From positions 1 through 64,000 of the forward strand of contig NZ_JAERMS010000010.1 in the NCBI RefSeq assembly GCF_017426725.1: 64,000 nt of DNA. Direction: 5' to 3'. Shown here piece after piece: positions 35,470 through 43,770 of the stretch. The notes beneath the pieces are model-generated. The model was not told where the DNA came from, did not search any database, and worked only from the letters and a program-made list of their open reading frames with translations. This DNA is from Prevotella illustrans (lineage in GTDB: Bacteria; Bacteroidota; Bacteroidia; Bacteroidales; Bacteroidaceae). The position numbers were made by a program, and so were the translations under genes. The first letter of the stretch is position 1; every line of letters starts with the position of its first letter.

Positions 35470-36241
35470 ACCGGTCGTAACATCATATCACATGGCCGAA
35501 GAAGTGGTGGCTTTCTCAACGACTCGTAAGGGTGGGGTGAGTAAAGGCAACCATGGTGAATTGAATTTGAATGAATTCAGTGGCGACAATGCACAGGACG
35601 TTCTCACCAATCGAAGACTGATGGCTGAGCGTCTGGGCATAGCCGCCACTCATCTTATTATACCTCATCAGGTTCATGGTACGGACGTTCGGTTGATTTC
35701 AAATGATTTTTTTGCGTTGTCCGAGCAAGAAAAGACCGCTTTTTTGGATAAAGTTGATGGCGTGATGACCAATCAAAAGGGCGTTTGTATTGGCGTGTCG
35801 ACCGCCGATTGCATCCCTGTTTTGCTCTATGACACCAAACAGCATGCCGTTGCGGCCGTACATGCGGGATGGCGTGGCACGGTGGCGAAGATAGTATGTC
35901 GGGCATTGTCAGACATGCACGCGGCTTTTGGTACAAACCCATCGGACATAAAGGCGGTCATAGGCCCCGGCATCAGTCTGAAGAATTTTGAAGTAGGACA
36001 AGAAGTGTACGACGCTTTCGCCCAAGCCAGCTTCGATATGAACGAGATTGCGACCATGCAAGAAAAGTGGCATATCGACTTACCGCGATGCAATCAACTG
36101 CAACTGACGCAGTCGGGCGTGAAAGAAGACCATATCCAAATGTCGTCAGTGTGTACTTATGACCAATCAAATGAGTATTTTTCGGCCAGAAAATTAGGCA
36201 TAGATTCAGGGCGAATCTATACGGCCATCATGCTAAAATGA
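35462..36241 (+). CDS. pgeF: Peptidoglycan editing factor PgeF (YfiH, laccase-like purine-nucleoside family)
   Basis: 259 aa from MNKPVV, whose ATG overlaps the end of obgE; a longer frame starts five codons earlier. The three metal/catalytic residues of the family are present: His72 in HQVHGTD, Cys117 in STADCIPV and His134 in VHAGWRGT. The C-terminal motif [14 protein letters not shown] is also present. The family removes mis-incorporated L-Ser from peptidoglycan precursors in E. coli, and homologues also act on purine nucleosides. The next gene is an M23 cell-wall protein. Confidence 0.92.
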   Translation: MNKPVVTSYHMAEEVVAFSTTRKGGVSKGNHGELNLNEFSGDNAQDVLTNRRLMAERLGIAATHLIIPHQVHGTDVRLISNDFFALSEQEKTAFLDKVDGVMTNQKGVCIGVSTADCIPVLLYDTKQHAVAAVHAGWRGTVAKIVCRALSDMHAAFGTNPSDIKAVIGPGISLKNFEVGQEVYDAFAQASFDMNEIATMQEKWHIDLPRCNQLQLTQSGVKEDHIQMSSVCTYDQSNEYFSARKLGIDSGRIYTAIMLK

Positions 36242-36256
36242 CCAATTCTATAACTT

Positions 36257-37396
36257 ATGACATCTACAATTAAGACGAACCACCGAATGCGGTTTCTCTT
36301 GTCAGGCCTCTTCTTCGTTATGGTGACGTTGGCCTTTGCCCAGACAAAGAATCAGTTTACCGCAGCCGAGCAGCAGCAAATCAGTATAGAAACTCCGGGC
36401 TTGTTTGCCCGTTCTAACGCGTTTAATATTGATTTCAGTATATTAAGCGATAAAGAATATTCCTTTCCCTTACCCGTAGGAAAGGCCAAATTAATCAACA
36501 ATAACTCACAACTGGAGATTACGACGGCTTCGGGCGACGTAGTCAAGGCCATGTTTGATGGTGTTGTCAGATTATCCCGCAAGGTAGATGGTTTTGGAAA
36601 CGTAATCGTTATTCGTCATAATAATGGTTTAGAAACCGTATACAGCAACAATGCGCAGAATATGGCGCAGGTGGGCCAACGTGTGAAAGCGGGGCAGACC
36701 ATTGCCGTTGTGGGAACGGATGGCAATCAGGGTAAATTAATCTTTGCCATCATGGTAAACGGCGGACGCATTAACCCCGAAACGATCTTGGGATTCAAAA
36801 GCCATAAGTTGCGGAAGCGCACCTTGTTGTGCAAGAAAGGCAAAGGGCAACTGGTAGATATTTCGACTGTTGAGTCGACCGAAGAAGAGCCCGATATTGT
36901 AGACGACTCTTTTGAGGATACGAGTCAGCTGAAGTTGGATTTGTCGGCATTGGATCAGGAGCGATGGGCTTATCCGCTTCCGGGTGGTCATGTGATAAGT
37001 CCGTATGGTGGCAAGCGCCGTCATGCGGGTGTAGATATCAAGACCAAGGCTAACGATGGGATTGTAGCGGCATTTGATGGTATTGTTACGATGTCCGGAC
37101 CTCATTACGGCTACGGTAATTGCATTAGAATCAAGCACCGCTATGGCTTTGAAACGCTTTATAGCCATCAGTCGAAAAACTTTGTCAAAGTGGGTCAAAA
37201 GGTGAAAGCCGGCGAAGTAATTGGCTTGACAGGACGCACCGGAAGAGCCACCACAGAGCATTTGCATTTTGAAATCTCCTTTAAAGGTCGGCGTATAAAT
37301 CCCGCTGTAGTCTTCGATCATGCCAAGAAGAATCTGCAGCAAGTGACATTGACCCTTGGAAAGAATGGAAGCATAACATCGAAAAAGAGTAAATAA
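36257..37396 (+). CDS. M23/LytM-domain murein hydrolase activator, EnvC-like, with two LytM domains
   Basis: 379 aa exported protein (hydrophobic segment 12-28; start at residue 11 is also possible). The C-terminal LytM domain (about 236-355) has an intact zinc site: His256 and Asp260 in HAGVDI, His304 in YSHQS, His335 and His337 in HLHFEI. A second, degenerate LytM copy at about 70-175 repeats the layout (AMFDGVV, GFGNVIVIRHNNGLETVYSN, GQRVKAGQTIAVVGT, RINPETILGF) but has lost the ligands (YSNN for YSHQ, KLIFAIM for HLHFEI). It acts in the periplasm on, or through amidases on, septal peptidoglycan. No EnvC-type coiled coil is seen. Confidence 0.88.
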   Translation: MTSTIKTNHRMRFLLSGLFFVMVTLAFAQTKNQFTAAEQQQISIETPGLFARSNAFNIDFSILSDKEYSFPLPVGKAKLINNNSQLEITTASGDVVKAMFDGVVRLSRKVDGFGNVIVIRHNNGLETVYSNNAQNMAQVGQRVKAGQTIAVVGTDGNQGKLIFAIMVNGGRINPETILGFKSHKLRKRTLLCKKGKGQLVDISTVESTEEEPDIVDDSFEDTSQLKLDLSALDQERWAYPLPGGHVISPYGGKRRHAGVDIKTKANDGIVAAFDGIVTMSGPHYGYGNCIRIKHRYGFETLYSHQSKNFVKVGQKVKAGEVIGLTGRTGRATTEHLHFEISFKGRRINPAVVFDHAKKNLQQVTLTLGKNGSITSKKSK

Positions 37397-37410
37397 ATTC
37401 AAATATATTT

Positions 37411-38592
37411 ATGAAAGAACTGGCATTAAAGTATGGATGTAATCCAAATCAGAAACCTTCGCGAATCTTTATCGACGAGGGTGAGTTGCCCATTGAGGTT
37501 GTCAGCGGTCGTCCGGGATATATCAATTTTCTGGACGCGTTGAACGCATGGCAGCTGGTCAAGGAACTTAAAGAGGCCACAGGCCTGCCGGCTGCCGCGA
37601 GTTTTAAGCATGTTAGTCCGGCGGGAGCTGCCATCGGACTACCTCTGAGCGACACCTTGAAGCAGATTTATTTTGTAGACGACGTCGATTTTGAGCTTTC
37701 GCCTCTGGCTTGTGCTTATGCTCGGGCACGCGGAGCAGACCGCATGTGTTCGTATGGCGACTTCGTGGCGTTGAGCGATATTTGCGATGAGGCTACGGCC
37801 CTGCTGATTAAGCGTGAGGTTAGTGACGGTGTGATTGCGCCGGGATATACGCTCGAAGCGTTGGAAATATTGAAAGCCAAGCGCAAGGGTGCCTATAATG
37901 TCATACAGATTGATCCTGAGTATAAGCCAAATCCCATAGAACAGAAGCAAGTCTTTGGCATTACCTTCGAGCAAGGACGCAATGAAGTGAAACTTGATGA
38001 TGACGCTTTGTTTGAAGATATTCCGACAGCCAACAAGACTTTCACCGCAGAGGCAAAGCGTGATTTGATTATTGCGCTGATTACATTGAAATATACGCAG
38101 AGCAATTCGGTTTGCTACGTGAAGGACGGACAGGCCATTGGCATCGGCGCAGGCCAGCAGAGCCGTATTCACTGTACGCGTTTGGCAGGCAGCAAGGCCG
38201 ACGAATGGTGGTTGCGTCAGTGTCCTAAAGTGATGAATTTGCCGTTCAAGAAAGATATTCGTCGGGCCGATCGCGACAATACGATCAATATATACATCAG
38301 CGAAGAGTATGAAGATGTGTTGCAGGATGGTGTTTGGCAGCAGTTCTTTACCGAACAGCCCGCGCCATTGACACGTGAAGAGAAGAAAGCTTGGATTGCT
38401 CAGAACACGAATGTCGCATTAGGTTCGGACGCGTTCTTCCCCTTCGGCGACAATATAGAGCGTGCCCACAAGAGCGGCGTAGCGTATATTGCCCAGGCCG
38501 GCGGCAGCGTTCGTGACGATCATGTTATCGAAACCTGCGACAAATACGGTATTGCGATGGCGTTTACTCACGTGCGTTTGTTCCATCATTAA
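37411..38592 (+). CDS. Stand-alone phosphoribosylaminoimidazolecarboxamide (AICAR) formyltransferase
   Basis: 393 aa starting MKELALKYGCNPNQKPS, the sequence at which the AICAR-transformylase half of PurH begins. Typical motifs are SFKHVSPAGAAIG, YAYARARGADRMCSYGDFVA, SNSVCYVKDGQAIGIGAGQQSR, and the end AQAGGSVRDDHVIETCDKYG with the terminal HVRLFHH. The N-terminal IMP cyclohydrolase domain of the usual roughly 510-aa PurH is absent, and the frame starts cleanly, so this is a natural monofunctional enzyme, not a truncation. It makes FAICAR from AICAR and 10-formyl-THF. Confidence 0.93.
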   Translation: MKELALKYGCNPNQKPSRIFIDEGELPIEVVSGRPGYINFLDALNAWQLVKELKEATGLPAAASFKHVSPAGAAIGLPLSDTLKQIYFVDDVDFELSPLACAYARARGADRMCSYGDFVALSDICDEATALLIKREVSDGVIAPGYTLEALEILKAKRKGAYNVIQIDPEYKPNPIEQKQVFGITFEQGRNEVKLDDDALFEDIPTANKTFTAEAKRDLIIALITLKYTQSNSVCYVKDGQAIGIGAGQQSRIHCTRLAGSKADEWWLRQCPKVMNLPFKKDIRRADRDNTINIYISEEYEDVLQDGVWQQFFTEQPAPLTREEKKAWIAQNTNVALGSDAFFPFGDNIERAHKSGVAYIAQAGGSVRDDHVIETCDKYGIAMAFTHVRLFHH

Positions 38593-38613
38593 TCCATAGA
38601 ACATTATTATTAT

Positions 38614-38802
38614 ATGTCTGATAGTTTCGATGATATATTAGAAAGTGGCATTGTCTTTAGAGGAGCGCCCAAGGGTGGCTCGAAGAACGATAAAGTTAAG
38701 ACAAAGGCCAAAAAGAAGAAGTATATAACCGGCGCGCATGGTAGTGGCTCAGCCAAGCAGAAGGCCAAATACCGTGAACAACGGGCTAATCGCCATAAAT
38801 AG
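38614..38802 (+). CDS. Small basic protein of unknown function
   Basis: 62 aa, with an acidic start (SDSFDDILESG) and a very basic remainder (KVKTKAKKKKYITGAHG, KQKAKYREQRANRHK), without cysteines or membrane segments. The composition suggests an RNA- or ribosome-associated protein. It lies 21 bp after the AICAR formyltransferase gene and ends 45 bp before a bidirectional terminator. I do not recognise the family. Confidence 0.65.
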   Translation: MSDSFDDILESGIVFRGAPKGGSKNDKVKTKAKKKKYITGAHGSGSAKQKAKYREQRANRHK

Positions 38803-38846
38803 AAGTTGCTTTTGCCGGCTTATGCGTGTATTGTGAGTAATATAAA

Positions 38847-38876
38847 AAGGGATATTGCAAAAAGCAGTATCCCTTC
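38847..38876. terminator. Bidirectional terminator between the 62-aa gene and rplS
   Basis: AAGGGATAT and GTATCCCTT form a stem around TGCAAAAAGCA with A-rich and T-rich flanks (TATAAAAAGGG...CCCTTCTATTTC), serving the convergent plus and minus transcripts. Confidence 0.7.
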
Positions 38877-38907
38877 TATTTCTTTCTTGTCGAAAAGTAA
38901 CAGACGA

Positions 38908-39270
38908 TTAATCGTTTGAAGCAATAGTGCGCTTCTCCTGAATGCGTGCTGCTTTACCGGTAAGCTTACGCAGATAGTAGAGTTTTGCACGACGTACTTT
39001 ACCACGCTTGTTAACCTCGATAGAATCGATGTTAGGCGATTCAATTGGGAAAATACGCTCTACACCTACGGTACCAGACATCTTACGAACGGTGAAGCGC
39101 TTCTTGTCTCCGTGACCGGCGATCTTGATAACAACACCCCGATAGAGCTGGATACGCTCTTTGGTACCCTCGACGATTTTGTAAGCGACAGTAATTGTAT
39201 CACCAGCCTTGAATGCCGGGAACTGTTTGCCGGTTGCAAATGCTTCTTCAGCAACTTTAATTAAATCCAT
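38908..39270 (-). CDS. rplS: 50S ribosomal protein L19
   Basis: 120 aa from [11 protein letters not shown]; a longer frame upstream is leader. The family motifs are present: [48 protein letters not shown] and [12 protein letters not shown]19 sits at the 30S-50S interface. It is a monocistronic gene here, with its own promoter at 39358-39389. Confidence 0.97.
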   Translation of the reverse strand: MDLIKVAEEAFATGKQFPAFKAGDTITVAYKIVEGTKERIQLYRGVVIKIAGHGDKKRFTVRKMSGTVGVERIFPIESPNIDSIEVNKRGKVRRAKLYYLRKLTGKAARIQEKRTIASND

Positions 39271-39352
39271 TTTTTGATAATTAAATATTGTTTGTCGTTC
39301 CAACGCAACATATCCCGCAACTCATCTGCGTGAAAGCGGTTACGCCGAAAAG
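39271..39352 (-). ncRNA. Possible structured 5' leader of rplS
   Basis: Between the predicted promoter and the rplS start lies a roughly 80-nt leader with complementary runs (for example GCGTAACCGC and GCACCGC-type segments). L19 leaders that bind the protein are known in several phyla, so autoregulation is plausible, but I cannot fold or match it here. Confidence 0.3.
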
Positions 39353-39357
39353 CGGTG

Positions 39358-39389
39358 CAAAGTTACTTACTTTTTCATTATCTTCCAAA
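39358..39389 (-). promoter_or_regulatory. rplS promoter
   Basis: On the minus strand TTTG (39389-39386), 20 bp, then TAACTTTG (39365-39358): an exact Bacteroidetes -33/-7 match. The start codon is 87 nt downstream. Confidence 0.75.
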
Positions 39390-39635
39390 TTTTCAGTTAG
39401 TTACTTTCAATAGTGTCCTAAATATTTTTCAAATTAGTGGGGACAGGTTTACAGGTATCGATGATATCTGCCCACCCTGAATTATCTTTACATATACCAT
39501 CAAAAAAGTGGCATTATTTTGAAAAAGAAAAGAGAAGGACGAAAATAAGCGATTGTAGAGCAAGTTTATAAAACGCAGGTTATCAATACATTGTACTTTT
39601 AAGGGTGTTTTCTCTTCGCTTTTTCGCCCTTAATA

Positions 39636-39745
39636 GCTATGCTTTTAGGCTGTAATCGCGACCCTTTCATCGGCTAAAAGCTATGCTTTGACGGCGTAAT
39701 CGCTGTGCTTTGAGCCGATAAAAGCATAGCTTTGAGCATAAAAGA
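39636..39745. repeat. 22-bp-period minisatellite inside the MITE-like element
   Basis: Five units begin at 39636, 39658, 39680, 39702 and 39724, all 22 bp, of the type GCTATGCTTTTAGGCTGTAA + 2. Units 1 and 3 are nearly identical. The shared core GCnnnnCTTT also occurs in the arrays at 23003-23112 and 45682-45747. Confidence 0.85.
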
Positions 39746-39795
39746 GCATAAAAATCGGCAAAGCGAAGGGCTTTTTCGCCATGTCGGCACTTAGA

Positions 39796-40003
39796 TGACA
39801 TGTTGCGGAAGTGTTAAAATCTGGTAGTTTTTTCTGACAAAAATCACGGATACGCTGAATCAATATAATTGGATGGGCTTACAAGTGATGAAGCCGGAGA
39901 CTTCATCATCGGTGCGTCTCTCCCTCTCCCATAAACGATTGACAGATTTATATTTGATGCAACTTTGTATGCGTTTTCACAAAAATTATTTAGGACACTA
40001 TTG
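39796..40003. repeat. Dispersed repeat, tail of the MITE-like element (copy 2)
   Basis: Second copy of the sequence at 1-201, alike through most of its length and differing mainly in the middle (39866-39950), where the perfect hairpin of copy 1 is replaced by unrelated bases. Confidence 0.85.
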
Positions 40004-40030
40004 CTTAAAAGGATGTTTTTCCACCAAAAG

Positions 40031-40062
40031 TTTGTGGAATTAAATACGAATGACTACTTTTG
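40031..40062 (+). promoter_or_regulatory. Promoter of the thiamine uptake operon
   Basis: TTTG at 40031-40034, 20 bp, TACTTTTG at 40055-40062: exact match to the Bacteroidetes vegetative promoter. Transcription would begin about 10-20 nt before the TPP riboswitch. Confidence 0.8.
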
Positions 40063-40085
40063 CAATGTTTTCGAAGACAAATGAA

Positions 40086-40172
40086 AACAGAAAAGGGGTG
40101 CTACCGCAATTGCGGATGCTGAGAACAGACCCATGGAACCTGAAACGGATAATGCCGACGCAGGGATGATTA
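40086..40172 (+). promoter_or_regulatory. TPP (THI-element) riboswitch
   Basis: The conserved aptamer blocks are all present in order: GGGGTGCT (40095-40102), GATGCTGAGA (40115-40124), ACCC near 40129-40132, GAACCTGA (40137-40144), GGATAATGCC (40147-40156) and GCAGGGA (40160-40166). It senses thiamine pyrophosphate and would shut off the downstream receptor, PnuT and pyrophosphokinase genes when TPP is plentiful. About 110 nt separate it from the start codon, room for an expression platform; no obvious terminator hairpin is seen there, so control may be at translation or by a distal structure. Confidence 0.93.
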
Positions 40173-40280
40173 AATCAATCCACAAGTTCTTTTATAATTC
40201 CATCGCTGACGGATATTGACGTGTGGCATGCCCATTTTCTGATGATTATTACATTTACTAATGATTAAGATTTACACGAA

Positions 40281-42455
40281 ATGAAGAAAATGGTCATGGT
40301 TCTGGCGGTTGCGTCAACAGTTTTGGCAGCCAATGCCGCAGAAGAGAAGCTCGATACGCTCAGGACTTACGAATTGCAAAACGTACAGGTCGTTTCCACT
40401 CGTGCAGGACAGAAGACGCCAATGGCATTCTCCACGATGGACAAACGGCAAATCAACAAAATCAATCACGGTCATGATATTCCCTTCCTGCTGTCGCTCA
40501 CGCCGAGTGTGACGACAACCAGCGACGCAGGAAACGGCATTGGTTACTCCAGTTTGAAGGTGCGTGGCACCGATCCGAGCCGCATCAACTTCACCGCCAA
40601 CGGCATTCCCATCAACGACGCTGAGAGTTCGCAAGTGTTCTTCGTCAACATGGGCGACTTCATGTCGAGCGTACAAGACGTTCAGATACAGCGGGGTGTG
40701 GGCAGTTCGACCAACGGCAGCGCGGCTTTCGGTGCCAGTGTCAACATGCAGACCGACGCTCCTTCGCTCACACCCTACGTCCGACTCAACTTGTCGGCAG
40801 GCAGCTACGGCACGCACAAGGAGAGTCTGCTCTTCGGTTCGGGCCTGATGGCCGACCACTGGAGCTTCAACGGGCGCCTGTCGAACATTGGCAGTGACGG
40901 CTACATCGAACGAGCGTCAACCAATCTGAACTCTTACTTTCTGCAAGGCGCTTACACCGGCACCAACACGATGGTGAAACTGCTGACCTTCAACGGCATA
41001 GAGAAGACGTACATGGCCTGGGACTATGCCAGCAAAGAGCAGATGAAGAAATATGGCAGACGCTATAACCCATGCGGAGAATATACGGATGCCGACGGAA
41101 AAAAACGGTATTACAACAATCAGAAGGACAACTACCATCAGCAAAACTACCAACTCATCTGGAACCAGATACTGGGTCAAGGATTCAACTTGAATGTAGG
41201 CTTGCACTATACGGCCGGTTTCGGCTATTACGAGCAGTACAAGATGGGACAAAAACTGGCCAAGTACGGCTTTGCGGGCAGTAAGCTGAAATCAGATTTG
41301 ATACGCCGCAAGAACTTGCGCAACGACTTCGTGGGCGGCGTTTATTCGCTCAACTATGAGCAAGGACGCTGGCATGCCTCGCTGGGCGGTGCCATCAACC
41401 GGTACAGCGGACGCCATTTCGGCAACATCTTGAGCATTATCAATCCCACCGTCACTAATTACCCGGGCAAGGAATACTACCGCAACAAAGCCGTGAAAAG
41501 CGAGAACAGTGTCTATGGAAAGCTGAACGTAGACCTCTGGAAGGGGCTGAGCACCTACGTAGACTTGCAATATCGCCACATCGGCTACCGCATCCAGAAC
41601 CCCAACGACGAGTATTCCAACGCCGCAAAGAACGGCTGGCTCTACGATGAGAAGTATGATTTCTTCAATCCCAAGGCCGGTTTGTACTATCAGTTCAACC
41701 CCAACCACGCTGTCTACGCTTCGCTGGCCATCTCTCACCGTGAGCCTACGCGCAACGATTTCGAGGGCCATGATATACCGAAGCCCAAGGCCGAGCGCAT
41801 GACAGACTGGGAACTGGGCTACAAATACCAGAGCGCGACGCTGAGCGCGGGCGTCAACCTGTACCACATGAGCTATAAGGACCAGTTCGTTTTGACCGGA
41901 GAAATCAACGCCATCGGCGAGATGATCCACCGCAACGTGGGCAATTCGTATCGTCAGGGCATAGAGTTGCAAGGCGCGTGGAAGCCTTCCGACTGGTTCA
42001 GATGGGACGCCAACGCCACCTTCAGCAGGAATAGGGCCAAGGATTGGACGGTCAAGAACGGCAACGGAAAGGATGTTCGGTTCGGCACGACGCACCTGAG
42101 CTTCTCGCCGGACGTTATCTTCAACAACATCTTCACGTTCAGTTACAAAGGCTTGGAGGCCGGACTGCAAAGCCAATACATCGGCAAACAGTACATGACC
42201 AATGACGACAACAAGAATCTGACATTGGACGCCTACTTCGTAAGCAACGTCGACGTGAGTTATACCTTCAAGCTCAAATCGGTGAAGAGCATTACGGTGG
42301 GGGCCACGGTCTACAACCTGTTCTCCAAAAAGTATTTCACCAACGGCTATGCCGGTGCCGGCTATGACGACAACGGTAAAGAAACCTCAAACTGGGCTAC
42401 CTACTCTCCGCAGGCACCCATCAACTTTTTGGCACATTTAAGCATCACTTTCTAA
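40281..42455 (+). CDS. TonB-dependent receptor for thiamine (TPP-riboswitch regulated)
   Basis: 724 aa. Signal peptide ending near Ala20, then the plug (about 35-150: LQNVQVVSTRAGQKTPMAFS, YSSLKVRGTDPSRINFTANG, RGVGSSTNGSAAFGASVNMQ) and a barrel ending in PINFLAHLSITF with terminal Phe. The domain build alone does not give the ligand; the TPP riboswitch upstream and the PnuT and thiamine pyrophosphokinase genes downstream do. This matches the Bacteroidetes omr-pnuT-tnr3 thiamine salvage operon known from comparative genomics. It overlaps pnuT by one base. Confidence 0.92.
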   Translation: MKKMVMVLAVASTVLAANAAEEKLDTLRTYELQNVQVVSTRAGQKTPMAFSTMDKRQINKINHGHDIPFLLSLTPSVTTTSDAGNGIGYSSLKVRGTDPSRINFTANGIPINDAESSQVFFVNMGDFMSSVQDVQIQRGVGSSTNGSAAFGASVNMQTDAPSLTPYVRLNLSAGSYGTHKESLLFGSGLMADHWSFNGRLSNIGSDGYIERASTNLNSYFLQGAYTGTNTMVKLLTFNGIEKTYMAWDYASKEQMKKYGRRYNPCGEYTDADGKKRYYNNQKDNYHQQNYQLIWNQILGQGFNLNVGLHYTAGFGYYEQYKMGQKLAKYGFAGSKLKSDLIRRKNLRNDFVGGVYSLNYEQGRWHASLGGAINRYSGRHFGNILSIINPTVTNYPGKEYYRNKAVKSENSVYGKLNVDLWKGLSTYVDLQYRHIGYRIQNPNDEYSNAAKNGWLYDEKYDFFNPKAGLYYQFNPNHAVYASLAISHREPTRNDFEGHDIPKPKAERMTDWELGYKYQSATLSAGVNLYHMSYKDQFVLTGEINAIGEMIHRNVGNSYRQGIELQGAWKPSDWFRWDANATFSRNRAKDWTVKNGNGKDVRFGTTHLSFSPDVIFNNIFTFSYKGLEAGLQSQYIGKQYMTNDDNKNLTLDAYFVSNVDVSYTFKLKSVKSITVGATVYNLFSKKYFTNGYAGAGYDDNGKETSNWATYSPQAPINFLAHLSITF

Positions 42456-43051
42456 TGATTATTGATTATCTATCAATCCACTGGCTCGATATTCTGACCA
42501 CGATACTGGGCATTGCCTACATCGTGCTGGAATATCGAGCCAGCATTCTTTTATGGCTGGTGGGCATCATCATGCCCGCGCTTGACATCTGGCTCTACTA
42601 CAGTCACGGCCTCTATGGCGACGCGGGTATGGCTGTATATTACACGCTGGCCGCTATTTATGGCTATGCCGTCTGGAAATTCGGACGAAAACGCGGGCAG
42701 CGGGAGGGCCAGGCGCTACTCATCAGTCACATGCCCAAACGCCTTTACCTACCCGCCACGGTATTCTTCTTCGTCGCCTGGGGCGTAACCTACTGGATTC
42801 TGACCGAGTTTACCAACTCCACTGTTCCCCTACTCGACGCCTTTACCAACGCCCTCAGCTTTGTAGGGCTGTGGGCTTTGGCACGGAAGTATATGGAACA
42901 ATGGTTCTTCTGGATCGGCGTCGACCTGATTAGCTGCTATCTTTATATCAACAAGGGCATTCCTTTTAAGGCCGGACTCTACGGTCTTTACGTCATCATA
43001 GCCGTGGCAGGCTACTTCAAGTGGCAAAAGATGATGAAACAACAATTATGA
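42455..43051 (+). CDS. pnuT: PnuT-type thiamine transporter (PnuC family)
   Basis: 198 aa inner-membrane protein with about seven hydrophobic segments. PnuC-family features are YIVLEYRAS near the start, PALDIWLYYSHGLYGDAGMAV, the aromatic-rich centre (VAWGVTYWILTEFTNS, LDAFTNALSFVGLWALARKY) and the end FWIGVDLISCYLYINKG. In a TPP-riboswitch operon with thiamine pyrophosphokinase the substrate is thiamine rather than nicotinamide riboside; PnuT works by facilitated diffusion with trapping by phosphorylation. It overlaps the next gene by 4 nt. Confidence 0.92.
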   Translation: MIIDYLSIHWLDILTTILGIAYIVLEYRASILLWLVGIIMPALDIWLYYSHGLYGDAGMAVYYTLAAIYGYAVWKFGRKRGQREGQALLISHMPKRLYLPATVFFFVAWGVTYWILTEFTNSTVPLLDAFTNALSFVGLWALARKYMEQWFFWIGVDLISCYLYINKGIPFKAGLYGLYVIIAVAGYFKWQKMMKQQL

Positions 43052-43722
43052 AACATTACGAGAAGATAAACACAGAGAGCCGTTTCGACACGGTCATCGT
43101 GGCCGATGGTGCCTTCCCCAAAGGCGATGTGGCACTGAACATACTGCGCCATGCCCGGCACATCATTGCTTGCGACGGTGCCGCGAAGACGCTGTTAAAT
43201 CAAGGTTTTGAACCGACAGGAATCACGGTGATAGGCGATGGCGACAGCCTGAGCGAAGAATTGAAAGTTCAACTGCATTTTATTCAAATCGAGGAACAAG
43301 ACAGCAACGACCTGACCAAGGCCACACGCCACTACATTGCGCAACCAACGACTGTCTCCGGAAGCCGCATTGCCTTTTTAGGCGCCACCGGAAAACGGGA
43401 AGATCACACCCTCGCAAATATTTCATTAATGATGCGCTATTACCGGGAGATGAACATTCAGCCGGTGATGATAACCGATGAGGGCTATTTTATTCCATCC
43501 GATGGAGCCAGTAGCTTTACAACCTTCGTTGGACAGCAGATGAGTATCTTCAATTTCGGCTGCCGACAGCTCGAAAGCGAGGGACTTGTATGGAACGTTT
43601 TCCCATTCGATGAGCTATGGCAGGGCACTCTCAACGAGGCCGAAAAAACGACGATAAAATTTAAAGGAGACGGTTATTATCTGGTATATCTGACATTTCA
43701 GGGTAAAAGACACTGCGTCTGA
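43048..43722 (+). CDS. Thiamine pyrophosphokinase
   Basis: 224 aa from MKHYEKIN, whose ATG overlaps the pnuT stop; an earlier in-frame start lies inside pnuT. Motifs of the kinase: ACDGAAKTLL, IGDGDSLSEE, QDSNDLTKA and GATGKREDHTLANI, with the C-terminal binding region EGLVWNV. It transfers pyrophosphate from ATP to thiamine, trapping it as TPP, which in turn represses the operon. The homologue in such operons has been called Tnr3. Confidence 0.93.
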   Translation: MKHYEKINTESRFDTVIVADGAFPKGDVALNILRHARHIIACDGAAKTLLNQGFEPTGITVIGDGDSLSEELKVQLHFIQIEEQDSNDLTKATRHYIAQPTTVSGSRIAFLGATGKREDHTLANISLMMRYYREMNIQPVMITDEGYFIPSDGASSFTTFVGQQMSIFNFGCRQLESEGLVWNVFPFDELWQGTLNEAEKTTIKFKGDGYYLVYLTFQGKRHCV

Positions 43723-43770
43723 CCCCCCCACACCAAGCCTTTGAAACAGCAACTATAATCAAAACAACAT

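Larger units (their letters stand above)
39408..40003. mobile_element. MITE-like element with terminal inverted repeats and internal minisatellite
   Basis: A non-coding 596-bp element. Its left end CAATAGTGTCCTAAATA (39408-39424) is the exact inverse of its right end (TATTTAGGACACTATTG, allowing a one-base offset after 17 bp). From left to right: a 228-bp leader, five 22-bp units (39636-39745), and a tail (39796-40003) that recurs at 1-201. No open reading frame or transposase is present, so it would need an enzyme in trans. This leader-minisatellite-tail build is like the BrickBuilt MITE of Porphyromonas gingivalis, which has 23-bp units. It ends 27 bp upstream of the -33 box of the thiamine operon. 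Confidence 0.75.

Noticed and set aside
37411-38592. Truncated PurH pseudogene
   Set aside because: The frame has a clean start 15 bp after the previous gene and a complete AICAR-transformylase domain, so it is a genuine monofunctional enzyme.
39408-40003. Insertion sequence with a transposase
   Set aside because: No frame of useful length or DDE-type motif occurs between the inverted ends, so only a non-autonomous element is supported.
41292-42176. 294-codon open frame on the minus strand
   Set aside because: Antisense to the thiamine TonB receptor gene; its product has no recognisable domain or leader.
42455-43051. Nicotinamide riboside transporter PnuC
   Set aside because: The family is right, but the TPP riboswitch and thiamine pyrophosphokinase in the same operon point to thiamine as the substrate.
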